Source: LMUY01 sp965199165 (GTDB taxonomy: Bacteria > Pseudomonadota > Alphaproteobacteria > Acetobacterales > Acetobacteraceae). From it: DNA of 64,000 nucleotides. The notes under the pieces were generated by a model, which saw nothing but the letters and a program-made list of their open reading frames with translations, did no database searches and had not been told where the DNA came from. The stretch lies in assembly GCA_965199165.1 (NCBI GenBank), contig OZ240681.1, positions 4,402,001-4,466,000 on the forward strand, read 5' to 3'. Positions 27,730 through 35,870 of this stretch are shown piece by piece. Both the position numbers and the translations under genes were made by a program. How positions within the stretch are numbered: position 1 is the stretch's first letter; every line of letters begins with the position of its first letter.

Positions 27730-28107
27730 GTGCCCGTCAATGCTGCCACGATCGAGTGCATCAACGCCTTCCAATCGCTGCTGGATATCTCCGCCATGCT
27801 GCGCACGGTGCAGGACCACCTGAGCTCGGTCCATCAGGCACTGACCTCCGAGCTGGGGACGTTCTACTTCGTCGGGATCGGGGTGGAAGCCATCCCTGCG
27901 ATCACCAACGCCTCCCGCAACGGCTATGACGGCCGCTTCTGGCCGACGGCGGACGCGATCCAAGTCGCGCTCAACCAGCACGCCGAGGCGAAGGGTCGCG
28001 TGTTGCGGGCCTATCGGGCGATGCCGCTCGGCGAGCGTTCCCTGGTCAACCTGCCGAGCGATCTCCGGATCGAGGCGGAACGGCAACTGGCCAGCCGCTT
28101 CGCCTGA
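27730..28107 (+). CDS. Hypothetical protein (125 aa)
   Basis: I do not recognise this protein. It starts at GTG 27730 behind GGGAG with 7-base spacing, which supports translation. The sequence is soluble, mixed charge and mostly helical (ECINAFQSLLDISAMLRTVQDHL, then ASRNGYDGRFWPTADAIQVALNQHAEAKGRV). There is no signal peptide, membrane segment or metal-binding cluster. Codon use and GC are like the neighbours. It lies 68 bases before a small lipoprotein gene on the same strand, but nothing connects them functionally. Confidence 0.6.
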   Translation: MPVNAATIECINAFQSLLDISAMLRTVQDHLSSVHQALTSELGTFYFVGIGVEAIPAITNASRNGYDGRFWPTADAIQVALNQHAEAKGRVLRAYRAMPLGERSLVNLPSDLRIEAERQLASRFA

Positions 28108-28175
28108 GCAACCTGGTCGGGCTGGCATCCCCGCGGCCTTTCTGCTGTATGGGCTGGCGGGCAAGGGGTTCGGCC

Positions 28176-28319
28176 GTGAGGATCATTCTCGTCGTGACGT
28201 TGCTTGGCTTGTCCGGGTGCAATGGGTTGTATCTGGGCGACAATCCCGGGCCGGACGTGTCCAAGGAGCGTGGTCCCCTCACCACCCCGCCGCCGCTCCA
28301 ATCACCCGCGCCTCGCTAG
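28176..28319 (+). CDS. Small putative lipoprotein (47 aa)
   Basis: GTG 28176 has AAGGGG 7 bases upstream and opens a 47-residue frame. The N-terminus RIILVVTLLGLSGCNG is a compact lipoprotein signal: one basic residue, a hydrophobic core and the lipobox LSGC. The mature part is only about 33 residues, proline-rich at the end (RGPLTTPPPLQSPAPR). It resembles the entericidin-size lipoproteins often missed in annotation, but I cannot assign a family. A copy of the CCCTCTCCC repeat lies 14 bases after the stop. Confidence 0.55.
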   Translation: MRIILVVTLLGLSGCNGLYLGDNPGPDVSKERGPLTTPPPLQSPAPR

Positions 28320-28332
28320 GGGCAGATTGGGC

Positions 28333-28355
28333 AACCCTCTCCCAGAGGGAGAAGG
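28333..28355. repeat. Partial copy of the CCCTCTCCC palindromic repeat
   Basis: AACCCTCTCCCAGAGGGAG followed by AAGG is the hairpin part of the repeat seen at 19644, 45433 and 61881, without the GGGTGAGG tail. It lies between the small lipoprotein and the convergent chemoreceptor gene and could serve as a bidirectional terminator. Confidence 0.6.
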
Positions 28356-28365
28356 CTTAGGCGCG

Positions 28366-30531
28366 TCAACCTGGAACGATGGCGTTGTAGCGCGCCGTCG
28401 CGCGCGAGCCGGATTGCAGCGTGACGACGGCACCACCCGAGGCGGCGGTCGCACCATCGGAGCCGATCCGGAACTTCGCGGTCAGCCGCTCCAGCTCCGC
28501 CGTGTCATGCGCGAGCCCGTGGCTCGCCGCCGTCGATTGCTCGACCATGGCGGCGTTCTGCTGCGTCACCTGGTCCATCTGGTTGATGGCGGTGTTGACC
28601 TGCGCCAGGCCGGAGGCCTGCTCCTCGGCGCCGCCGGCGATATCGGCCACCAGGGCGCTCATCTTGGCGACCTGGTCGACGATCCGCACCAGCGAACGAC
28701 CTGTCTCGTCCACTAGTTGAACGCCCCGGCCGACCTGGGTGCTGCTGGTCGAGATCAGCGCCTTGATCTCCTTGGCGGCCGAGGCCGAGCGTTGCGCCAG
28801 GGCCCGCACCTCGCTGGCCACCACCGCGAACCCTCGCCCGGCGTCCCCGGCCCGCGCCGCCTCCACCCCGGCGTTCAACGCCAAGAGGTTGGTTTGGAAC
28901 GCGATCTCGTCGATCACGGCGATGATCTGGCTGATCTCCCGCGCCGAACTCTCGATGGCGCTCATCGCCTGCACCGTGTCCTGCACCACCGCGCCGCTGT
29001 GCTCGGCGTCGGCCTTGGCAACGCCGACCATCGCGCGCGCGGCGTTGGCGCTGTCGGCGGTCTTGCGGACCGTTGCGGTGATCTCGTCCAGCGCGGCTGC
29101 GGTCTGCTCCAGGCTGGCGGCCTGCTGCTCCGTCCGGCGGGACAGGTCATCGGCTGCCTGGGTGATCTCCGACGCGCCGGAGCGCAGCCCGGCGGTGTTG
29201 GTGACGATCACGCCCATCGTCGACTGCAACTGCGCCACCGCGGCATTGAAGTCGGCCCGCAGCGACTCGTACTCGGTCGCGAACGGCTCGGGCAGACGCA
29301 CGGTGAGGTCGCCCTCGGCCAGCCGCTTCAAGCCGCCCGCCAACCCGCCGACCACGGCCAGCTGGCATTGCGCCGTGGTTTCGCGCTCCAGGCGCATCCG
29401 CTCCTCCGCCGCAGCCGTGGCGCGCCGTTGCTCGGCCGAGGCCAGCTCCAGCCGAGCCTTGTCGATCGCCGCTTGCTTGAACACCTGGACGGCCCGCGCC
29501 ATCGCACCCGTCTCGTCCGATCGCGCCTGGCCCGGCACATCCACCGTCAGGTCGCCGGCCGCGAGCTGGGCCATGACCCGGGTCAGCCGGGCGATGGCGC
29601 CGCCGATCGAACGGGCGAACAGGAAGAAGCCGATCAGCACCAGGCTGCATGCGGCCAAGGTGGAAAGGGCGATCGCCCAGAGGGCGGCCGACCGTGCCGC
29701 CAGGATCGACGTCACGTCGGACGCGACTTCAAGCACGCCGATCGCCGCCCCGGAGAAGTCACGCAGGATCACGCCGCCGTCGACCGATTGGTGGCCGTCG
29801 GCTGTGGCGATCCGGGTGGCGTCCCCCCCGCCCAGGATGTCCGCGAGCTGGGCATCGCTGAGCAAGGGCGCGCCCTGGAAGGTGGAGCCCTGGACATCGA
29901 ACTTGCCGCCGTTCTTGATGTGGATCGCGATGTCGGTGCCGAGACTGGATTTCAGGCGGCCGAAGTAATCCTTGGTCAACGCCGCACCCACGTCGACCGC
30001 GCCGATCGCGTGACCGTCCACCACCACGGCGGCGGTGGCGAACATGCTGAGCCATTCGCGCCCGGGTTCCAGCCCAGCCTCCAGCGTGCCCGTCCTGAGC
30101 GCGGTGCCCACCGTGCCACGGCGGCCGAGCATGTTGTCACCGGACACCGTCGGCGCATGGACCCGCACCACGGCGGTTCCTCCGGCATCGACGAAGGTGA
30201 TGAGCGTGAGGTTGGCCGCAGCGCCGATGGCGGCAAGCGCCGGCCCCGAGCGCGCGAGCAATCCGGGCCGGTCCGCCGTGCGGATCATGACGGCGGTCTG
30301 CGGGTCGTTCGCCAGCGACAGCGCCAGCGCCGCGGCGCTGCGCCGCTGCGCGGCGAGGTCGGCCTCGATGGCGGCGGTGTCCCGGCTCAGCTGACGGCGT
30401 ATCTGCTGCTCGCCGCTTTGATACTGGCGCTGGAACGCCAGGCCGCCGACAGACAGGCTGCTGACCAGGACGGCGGCGAATCCACAGGCCGTGATCTTGA
30501 TCCAGAGCGGCTTCGCCACGTCCTTCGCCAT
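28366..30531 (-). CDS. Methyl-accepting chemotaxis protein with Cache-type sensor
   Basis: 721 residues from ATG 30531 (AGGGG 8 bases upstream); an in-frame upstream extension looks non-coding. Order: helix 1 (ITACGFAAVLVSSLSVGGLAF), periplasmic Cache-like ligand domain (about 40-310, with VVRVHAPT and GAVDVGAALTKDYFGRL), helix 2 (LWAIALSTLAACSLVLIGFFLFA), a HAMP domain with a second HAMP-like stretch (GGLKRLAEGDLTVRLPEPF), and the signalling domain. The CheA/CheW-binding hairpin is EIAFQTNLLALNAGVEAARAG. No che or flagellar genes are nearby. The short C-terminus has no CheR-docking pentapeptide. Confidence 0.95.
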   Translation of the reverse strand: MAKDVAKPLWIKITACGFAAVLVSSLSVGGLAFQRQYQSGEQQIRRQLSRDTAAIEADLAAQRRSAAALALSLANDPQTAVMIRTADRPGLLARSGPALAAIGAAANLTLITFVDAGGTAVVRVHAPTVSGDNMLGRRGTVGTALRTGTLEAGLEPGREWLSMFATAAVVVDGHAIGAVDVGAALTKDYFGRLKSSLGTDIAIHIKNGGKFDVQGSTFQGAPLLSDAQLADILGGGDATRIATADGHQSVDGGVILRDFSGAAIGVLEVASDVTSILAARSAALWAIALSTLAACSLVLIGFFLFARSIGGAIARLTRVMAQLAAGDLTVDVPGQARSDETGAMARAVQVFKQAAIDKARLELASAEQRRATAAAEERMRLERETTAQCQLAVVGGLAGGLKRLAEGDLTVRLPEPFATEYESLRADFNAAVAQLQSTMGVIVTNTAGLRSGASEITQAADDLSRRTEQQAASLEQTAAALDEITATVRKTADSANAARAMVGVAKADAEHSGAVVQDTVQAMSAIESSAREISQIIAVIDEIAFQTNLLALNAGVEAARAGDAGRGFAVVASEVRALAQRSASAAKEIKALISTSSTQVGRGVQLVDETGRSLVRIVDQVAKMSALVADIAGGAEEQASGLAQVNTAINQMDQVTQQNAAMVEQSTAASHGLAHDTAELERLTAKFRIGSDGATAASGGAVVTLQSGSRATARYNAIVPG

Positions 30532-30708
30532 CGCGACTGCCCCTGAGCGACCTGGGTGCCGTTGTAGGGCCAAGCCGTTAAGCCCGGCTGAACGGGACCG
30601 ACCCGGGGTTGCGACCTGCAAGGACCCGGCCCGTCCGAGCGGTGCATGGGCCTGAGAACGAGCTGTTCGTCGGGATGCCTCCGGACGGTTGCGGATGACC
30701 GGGTGCCG

Positions 30709-32487
30709 CTACTCCCCCGGGGCCGGCATCATCCCCGGCTGTTCCGTGATCACCCCGCCGTCCGGACGCTTTTCCAGCACCAGGTGGCGGTCGTGCTGTG
30801 CGGCGATCTCGGGACGGTGGCCGATCGACAGCACGGTGGTTCCCGGCAAGCGTTCGCGCAACACCCGGTAGAGGTCGAGCTCGCCGGCCGGGTCGAGGTT
30901 CGCGGTCGCCTCGTCCAGGAACAGCCAGTCCGGCCGGATCAGCAGCGCGCGGGCGAGTGCCAGGCGTTGCTGCTCGCCCCCGGACAGCCGCTGCCCCCAG
31001 GCCATGTCCACGTCCAGTTCCGCCACGAGGAAGCCCAGCCCGGCATCGTCGAGCGCGGCCGCCACCTCTTCCTGCGAGAACGCGTCCATCGCCGCCGGGT
31101 AGGTCACCGCGCGGCGCAACGTGCCGAGCGGGATGTAGGGCTTCTGCGGCAGGAACATGGTCTTGCCTGCCGGCCGTTCGACGACGCCGGACCCGAAGGG
31201 CCAGATCCCCGCCAGCGCCCGGAACAGGGTCGATTTGCCCGAGCCGGAACGGCCGCTGAGCACCGTCGAGCTGCCCGGCGGCAGCGAAAGCTGGGCGTGG
31301 TCCAGCAGCACGGCGCGGTTCGGCAGCTCGATATGCAGGTCGCGCGCCACGAAGGCCGGCGCCGTGCCGACCAGCTGCGTGATCTCGCCATGGCCGACCG
31401 CCCGCATCGCGTCCAGGCTGCGGCCGAACGTGGCCAGGCGTTCCACGGTGGAGGCCCAGTCCGCCAGCACCATGTAGTTGTCCACCATCCAGGATGCCGA
31501 AGCCTGCACCTCCCCGAACGCACCGGAGACGCGTGAGAGGGTGCCGAACGAGATCTGCTTGGCGAAATACAGTGGCGATGCCGCGATGAAGGGGATGATG
31601 CCGGCGACCTGGCCGTAGCTGTAGGTGAACGCGTTCACCCACCAGTTGCGGGCCATGATGCGGCGGAAGTTGGCGACGATGGCGGTGAAGCGGCCGGTGA
31701 GGATGCGTCCCTCATCCACCTCGCCATGATACAGCGCCACGCCCTCGGCATTCTCGCGCAGGCGGACGAGCGCGAACCGGTAATCCGCCTCCAGCCGCTG
31801 GCGGATGAAGTTCAGCGACACCAGCGGGCGGCCGATCAGGTGCGCGAGCAACGTGCCGACGACCGAATAGCCCAGTGCGACCCATACGAGGTAGGCGGGG
31901 ATTTGCAGCCCGAACACGCGGACCGGGAACGACAGCACCCAGAGTATCTGCAGGAACGAGATCAGCGAGACGATGTTGGTCAGCAGGCCGAAGCCCAACA
32001 CCAGCACGCTCTCGACGAAGTTGCCGATGTCCTCGGAGATCCGTTGGTCGGGGTTGTCGTTGCCCAGCGTCTCCGGCTGCAGCTGCATCTGGTAGTACGC
32101 GCGGTCGGCCAGCCAGCTCGACTGGTAGTGCGCCGTCAGCCAGCGCCGCATCCGGATTTGCAGCCACTGCCGCATGTAGCGCCCGTTCACCCATACCAGC
32201 AGGGCGACCGCGACGAGCGGCACGAAGCCCGGGATGATGCCGAACGGGCCGTCTGGGCTGGGTTCGTAGCTGAGCAGCAGGTGGAAGAACGTCGCCTCGT
32301 CATACTGTTGCAGCGCATTGACCCAGGCGCCGCCATTCAGGTTGACCAGCACGTTGATGCGGACCAAGGCGAAGTCGGCTGCCAGCACGAACGCCAGCAG
32401 CCCCCAGGCCGACCATTTCTCCTCCGAGCGGAAGTAGGGGGCAGAGAGGTAGCCGACGTTGCGGAGGAACCGGCCGAACCGCCGCAT
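30709..32487 (-). CDS. ABC transporter of the SbmA/BacA-YddA type, fused permease and ATPase
   Basis: 592 residues. The N-terminal about 340 residues form an ABC_membrane_2 domain with SEEKWSAWGLLAFVLAADFALV and NPDQRISEDIGNFVE, which are diagnostic of the YddA / vitamin B12-peptide transporter group. The C-terminal nucleotide-binding domain has Walker A GRSGSGKST, signature LSGGEQQRLALARAL and Walker B LFLDEATANLD. Family members move peptides, cobalamin or acyl-CoA-like substrates across the inner membrane. Stands alone, 177 bases upstream of the chemoreceptor on the same strand. Confidence 0.9.
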   Translation of the reverse strand: MRRFGRFLRNVGYLSAPYFRSEEKWSAWGLLAFVLAADFALVRINVLVNLNGGAWVNALQQYDEATFFHLLLSYEPSPDGPFGIIPGFVPLVAVALLVWVNGRYMRQWLQIRMRRWLTAHYQSSWLADRAYYQMQLQPETLGNDNPDQRISEDIGNFVESVLVLGFGLLTNIVSLISFLQILWVLSFPVRVFGLQIPAYLVWVALGYSVVGTLLAHLIGRPLVSLNFIRQRLEADYRFALVRLRENAEGVALYHGEVDEGRILTGRFTAIVANFRRIMARNWWVNAFTYSYGQVAGIIPFIAASPLYFAKQISFGTLSRVSGAFGEVQASASWMVDNYMVLADWASTVERLATFGRSLDAMRAVGHGEITQLVGTAPAFVARDLHIELPNRAVLLDHAQLSLPPGSSTVLSGRSGSGKSTLFRALAGIWPFGSGVVERPAGKTMFLPQKPYIPLGTLRRAVTYPAAMDAFSQEEVAAALDDAGLGFLVAELDVDMAWGQRLSGGEQQRLALARALLIRPDWLFLDEATANLDPAGELDLYRVLRERLPGTTVLSIGHRPEIAAQHDRHLVLEKRPDGGVITEQPGMMPAPGE

Positions 32488-32677
32488 TCAGGCCACGATA
32501 TGCTTGAGGATCATGGCCGGACGCTGACGCAGCCGGCTGCGGGGTGCAAGGCGGCGTCATGCAGGTGGCAACGTTGTAACGCACAGCTCGAACGACATCG
32601 GACTGCAGGGAGCGCGCAGCGGGGAGATTTGTTAATCTTCATCCCGTTTAATGATGCAAGTTCCACAGAGTGAGCGA

Positions 32678-33688
32678 ATGTCCGCATCCCTTGCCGCCCC
32701 TGAAGTCACCCGGTGCGAGTTCCAGACGAACCTCTTCGCCAGCTTCGGCGAAGTGCGCTTCCGGCGTTCGCTGACCGACGGCCTCCCGATCATGGCCATG
32801 CCGCTCGGCGATCGGGAGGCCCAGCTTCCCCTTGGCGCCTTGCGGCGCGAGCTCGGGATCGAGGATGATTCGCCGGACGGACGCATGCTGGACCTCATCG
32901 ACTCGGCACTCGACTACGTCCCTTCCTTGGCGCCCGGCGACAAGCTCCCGACCGAGGTGCTGACGGGCGAGGCCAGTTGGCGCCCCAATCCCAAGCACAC
33001 CCGCTTGGCGGCGACGCGCATCCGCCTGAACCTGGTGGCATGGCTCTCCCCGCGCAGCCGGTGGGCCACTGCCGAGCGGGACGAGATCACGCTGCTCCGC
33101 CTGGCGGACGACGCGGGCTTGAAGGCGGAGATCGCCGGCCTGGCGATCCTGGCCGCCCAGCATCTTGGCCTGCGCGACGCCGCCCACGTGCTGCGGCTCC
33201 TGGACGAGATGGCGACGGAGATGGCCTATATCGAAGCGCTGCGGCAGCGCCTGCTGCAACGCGTGGAAAGCCTGTGCCGCCGCATGGCCGGTATCCTGGC
33301 CACCCGGCGCCATGCGGCGGCGGCTCCCTCCGATACCCTCGCGCAGGTGCACCGCCTGGCCTTGCTGGCCTATCGCCAGTTGCACGATCGCTTCGACGAC
33401 GTGGATGCGCAGACTGGTGAGTTCGGCAGCCTGCTGCGCAACAAGGAGAACCAGCGCCAGTTCATCCGCACCAACCGGGATTGGCTCTACCGCAACCAGC
33501 GGAACTGGGACACGGTCCTAGGCCAGTGGGAGCAGGCGGGCGAAACGGCCGAGGAGATCGCGGCGTTGCTAGCCAAGACCTACCAGTTCCTGGCCCCGCG
33601 CTTCATGCCGACCAAGCAGTGGCAAACGACCAAGCCGGACCGTGCGGCAGCTCGGCCGGCCGCCGCCCGCCCACAGATGGCATGGTGA
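32678..33688 (+). CDS. Hypothetical protein (336 aa)
   Basis: Not recognised. ATG 32678 is chosen over ATG 32651 because a GAG-rich stretch precedes it and the extra nine residues look random. The protein is soluble and helix-rich, with no signal or membrane segment. A central segment (about 150-240) has heptad-like leucines and paired charges (LRLLDEMATEMAYIEALRQR), suggesting coiled coil. The C-terminal RTNRDWLYRNQRNWDTVLGQW is strikingly aromatic and basic and may be a binding surface. Codon use matches the neighbours. The 190 bp upstream include the AT-richer TTTGTTAATCTTCATCCCG, a plausible promoter. Confidence 0.7.
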   Translation: MSASLAAPEVTRCEFQTNLFASFGEVRFRRSLTDGLPIMAMPLGDREAQLPLGALRRELGIEDDSPDGRMLDLIDSALDYVPSLAPGDKLPTEVLTGEASWRPNPKHTRLAATRIRLNLVAWLSPRSRWATAERDEITLLRLADDAGLKAEIAGLAILAAQHLGLRDAAHVLRLLDEMATEMAYIEALRQRLLQRVESLCRRMAGILATRRHAAAAPSDTLAQVHRLALLAYRQLHDRFDDVDAQTGEFGSLLRNKENQRQFIRTNRDWLYRNQRNWDTVLGQWEQAGETAEEIAALLAKTYQFLAPRFMPTKQWQTTKPDRAAARPAAARPQMAW

Positions 33689-33703
33689 GCATCCGGGCGC
33701 GTC

Positions 33704-34090
33704 CTACTCCTGCTCGATCGCCTCGATATCGGCGTCGGTGAAGCCGAAATGGTGGGCGAGCTCGTGCACCAGCACGTTGCGGACCAGGCGATAGAGATCC
33801 TCCCCCGTCTCGATCCACTCGAGCAGGATAGCCTCGCGGAAGAGCAGGATCATGTCGGGCGCATGCGCCGGCCCGGCCTCGCCCGCAAGGTGCATCGGCA
33901 TGCCACGATAGAGCCCGGTCAGCTCGTAGCCACTCTCGATGCCGAGGTCATCCAGCGTCTTGTCGTCCGCCATCTCCTCGACCACGATGGCGACCCCACG
34001 AGCATGCCGGGTGAACCGCTCGGGGATGGCGGCCAGGGCGCGTTCGGCCAAGGCGACGATATCGGCGAGGCTGGGCGGGGTCTGGGCCAT
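33704..34090 (-). CDS. Metallopeptidase family protein (DUF1025, minimal HExxH zincin)
   Basis: 128 residues from ATG 34090. The zinc motif is HELAHHFGFTDADIE near the C-terminus (H-E-x-x-H with a following acidic residue). The central IVVEEMADDKTLDDLGIE and LGLYRG-like segment (ELTGLYRGMP) are typical of this small cytoplasmic gluzincin family (DUF1025). Physiological substrates are unknown. It is divergent from phhB with 61 bases between the starts. Confidence 0.88.
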   Translation of the reverse strand: MAQTPPSLADIVALAERALAAIPERFTRHARGVAIVVEEMADDKTLDDLGIESGYELTGLYRGMPMHLAGEAGPAHAPDMILLFREAILLEWIETGEDLYRLVRNVLVHELAHHFGFTDADIEAIEQE

Positions 34091-34151
34091 GCGGTATCCT
34101 AGACAAGCGGCCGCCAGGTGCCCACCCTGGGGCCGGCAAGGAAGCGCATCG

Positions 34152-34448
34152 ATGGAAACAGCCCGGCTCACCGAGGTGGCCATGGCGGCGCTGGCCGAGG
34201 ACCTGCCAGGGTGGCAAGTCGTCGGGAGTGCGATCCGCCGCGAGTTCAGGTTCGCCGATTTCAGCGGCGCGTGGGCGTTCATGACCCGCGTGGCGCTGCT
34301 GGCCGAGAAGCACGACCACCACCCCGACTGGTCCAACAGCTACAACAAGGTGGTCATCGCACTCACCAGCCACGATGCGGGTGGCCTCACCGCGCGGGAC
34401 GTCGCGATGGCGCGGGCGATCGACGCGCTGGGCTCCGGTCGAAGCTAG
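34152..34448 (+). CDS. phhB: Pterin-4a-carbinolamine dehydratase
   Basis: 98 residues. The active-site signature EKHDHHPDWSNSYNKV contains the catalytic histidines, and LTSHDAGGLTARDVAMAR follows as in PCD/DCoH proteins. It recycles 4a-hydroxytetrahydrobiopterin formed by aromatic amino acid hydroxylases. No phenylalanine hydroxylase gene is in the window. It ends 4 bases inside the convergent MFS gene. Confidence 0.95.
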   Translation: METARLTEVAMAALAEDLPGWQVVGSAIRREFRFADFSGAWAFMTRVALLAEKHDHHPDWSNSYNKVVIALTSHDAGGLTARDVAMARAIDALGSGRS

Positions 34449-35752
34449 TCGAGCGGGGCGTTCGCGTACTCCTTCATGCTCAGGATGGCGACCGCGCTGA
34501 GCAGGCCGCCGGTCATGACGTAGAACGCGGGGGTGAGCGGGTTGCCGGTGACGTCGACCAGCCAGGTCGAGATCAGCGGCGCGAACCCGCCGAACAGCAC
34601 GACCGCGAAGCCGTAGCTGACGGACAGTGCGGTGTAGCGCACCCGCGTCGGGAACATCTCCGCCAGGATCGACGGGATGGTGCCGGTGTACAGCGCCTGG
34701 AACACCGCGTTGCACAGCAGCGCCACCAGCAGGCTGCCGAACGTGCCGCCATGCACCGCCAGCAGGAACAGCGGATAGTCGAAGACCAGGTTCAGCAGCC
34801 CGCACGCCAGGATCAACGGCCGCCGCCCGATGCGGTCGCTGAGCGCGCCCACCAGCGGCGTCAGCACCACGATGACGACGCCGGATGCGACCGCGCAGGT
34901 GAAGGCGGCGCCCGGTGGCAGGTTCAGCGTCTTGATCGCGTAGGCGATCAGGTAGACGACGAAGATGAAGTTGGCGATGCAGCCGACGATGCTGAGCCCG
35001 AATGCCTGCAGCATGCGCGGCCCGAACTCCCGGATGGCAACGGAGAACGGCGAGCGTTCGACTTTGCGCAGCTCCACCACGCGCTCGAACACCGGCGTCT
35101 CCGCGACCTTCTTGCGCAGGAAATAGCCAATGGGTCCGAGGATGAAGCCGCACAGGAACGGGATGCGCCATCCCCAGGCATAGAAATCATCCGCGCTGAG
35201 GTTGGTGGCGAGCAAGGCCGCGGAGATCGACCCGGCCAGCGAGCCGATCTGGGTGCTGAACTGCTGCCAGCTGCCCGTGATGCCGCGCTTGCCGGGCGGG
35301 GCGTATTCCACCAGGAACGCCGCCGCCCCGCCCCACTCCCCGCCGGTCGAGAACCCCTGCAGCAGCCGGCACAGCACCAGCAGCAGCGGTGCCCAGATGC
35401 CGATGGACTGGTAGGTCGGGATTAGCCCCACCGCGCCGGTCGCCCCGGCCATCAGCCCGATGGTGACGACCAGGGCAGCCCGCCGCCCCATGCGGTCGCC
35501 ATAGGCGCCCAGGATGACGGCGCCGACCGGCCGCATCAGGAACGCCGCGCCGAACGCCGCATAGGTGCCGTACATCGACACGCTGGCCGGGTAGAACGCG
35601 CGCGTGATGGCCACGGCGAAGAACGCGTAGATGGTGAAGTCGAACAATTCGAAGAAATTGCCGACGGCGCAGGACAGGATGGCCCGCCGCCGCACGATGG
35701 CCAGCTGGCCCGGGGTGAGCGCGTCGTTGGCGGAAAGGACGGCTTGCGACAT
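34445..35752 (-). CDS. MFS transporter, metabolite:H+ symporter (MHS) family
   Basis: 435 residues, 12 helices. GNFFELFDFTIYAFFAVAI in helix 1, RPVGAVILGAYGDRMGRRAAL in loop 2-3 and the long RLLQGFSTGGEWGGAAAFLVEYAP are the MHS-family hallmarks shared by ProP, KgtP and ShiA. These import organic acids or osmolytes with protons. Substrate is not predictable from sequence alone; no catabolic operon adjoins it. The 118 bp between its start and the end of selO hold no further gene. Confidence 0.93.
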   Translation of the reverse strand: MSQAVLSANDALTPGQLAIVRRRAILSCAVGNFFELFDFTIYAFFAVAITRAFYPASVSMYGTYAAFGAAFLMRPVGAVILGAYGDRMGRRAALVVTIGLMAGATGAVGLIPTYQSIGIWAPLLLVLCRLLQGFSTGGEWGGAAAFLVEYAPPGKRGITGSWQQFSTQIGSLAGSISAALLATNLSADDFYAWGWRIPFLCGFILGPIGYFLRKKVAETPVFERVVELRKVERSPFSVAIREFGPRMLQAFGLSIVGCIANFIFVVYLIAYAIKTLNLPPGAAFTCAVASGVVIVVLTPLVGALSDRIGRRPLILACGLLNLVFDYPLFLLAVHGGTFGSLLVALLCNAVFQALYTGTIPSILAEMFPTRVRYTALSVSYGFAVVLFGGFAPLISTWLVDVTGNPLTPAFYVMTGGLLSAVAILSMKEYANAPLD

Positions 35753-35870
35753 GGCTCGCTCCTGCAGTCGGGACAGCCTACGGAGCCGACGCCGCCGCCG
35801 ACAACCTATTTTCCGCCGGGCCGGCCGCCGCCTCGAAGCCCGTCGGATCGAGGGGGCCCGGCCTACGCCC

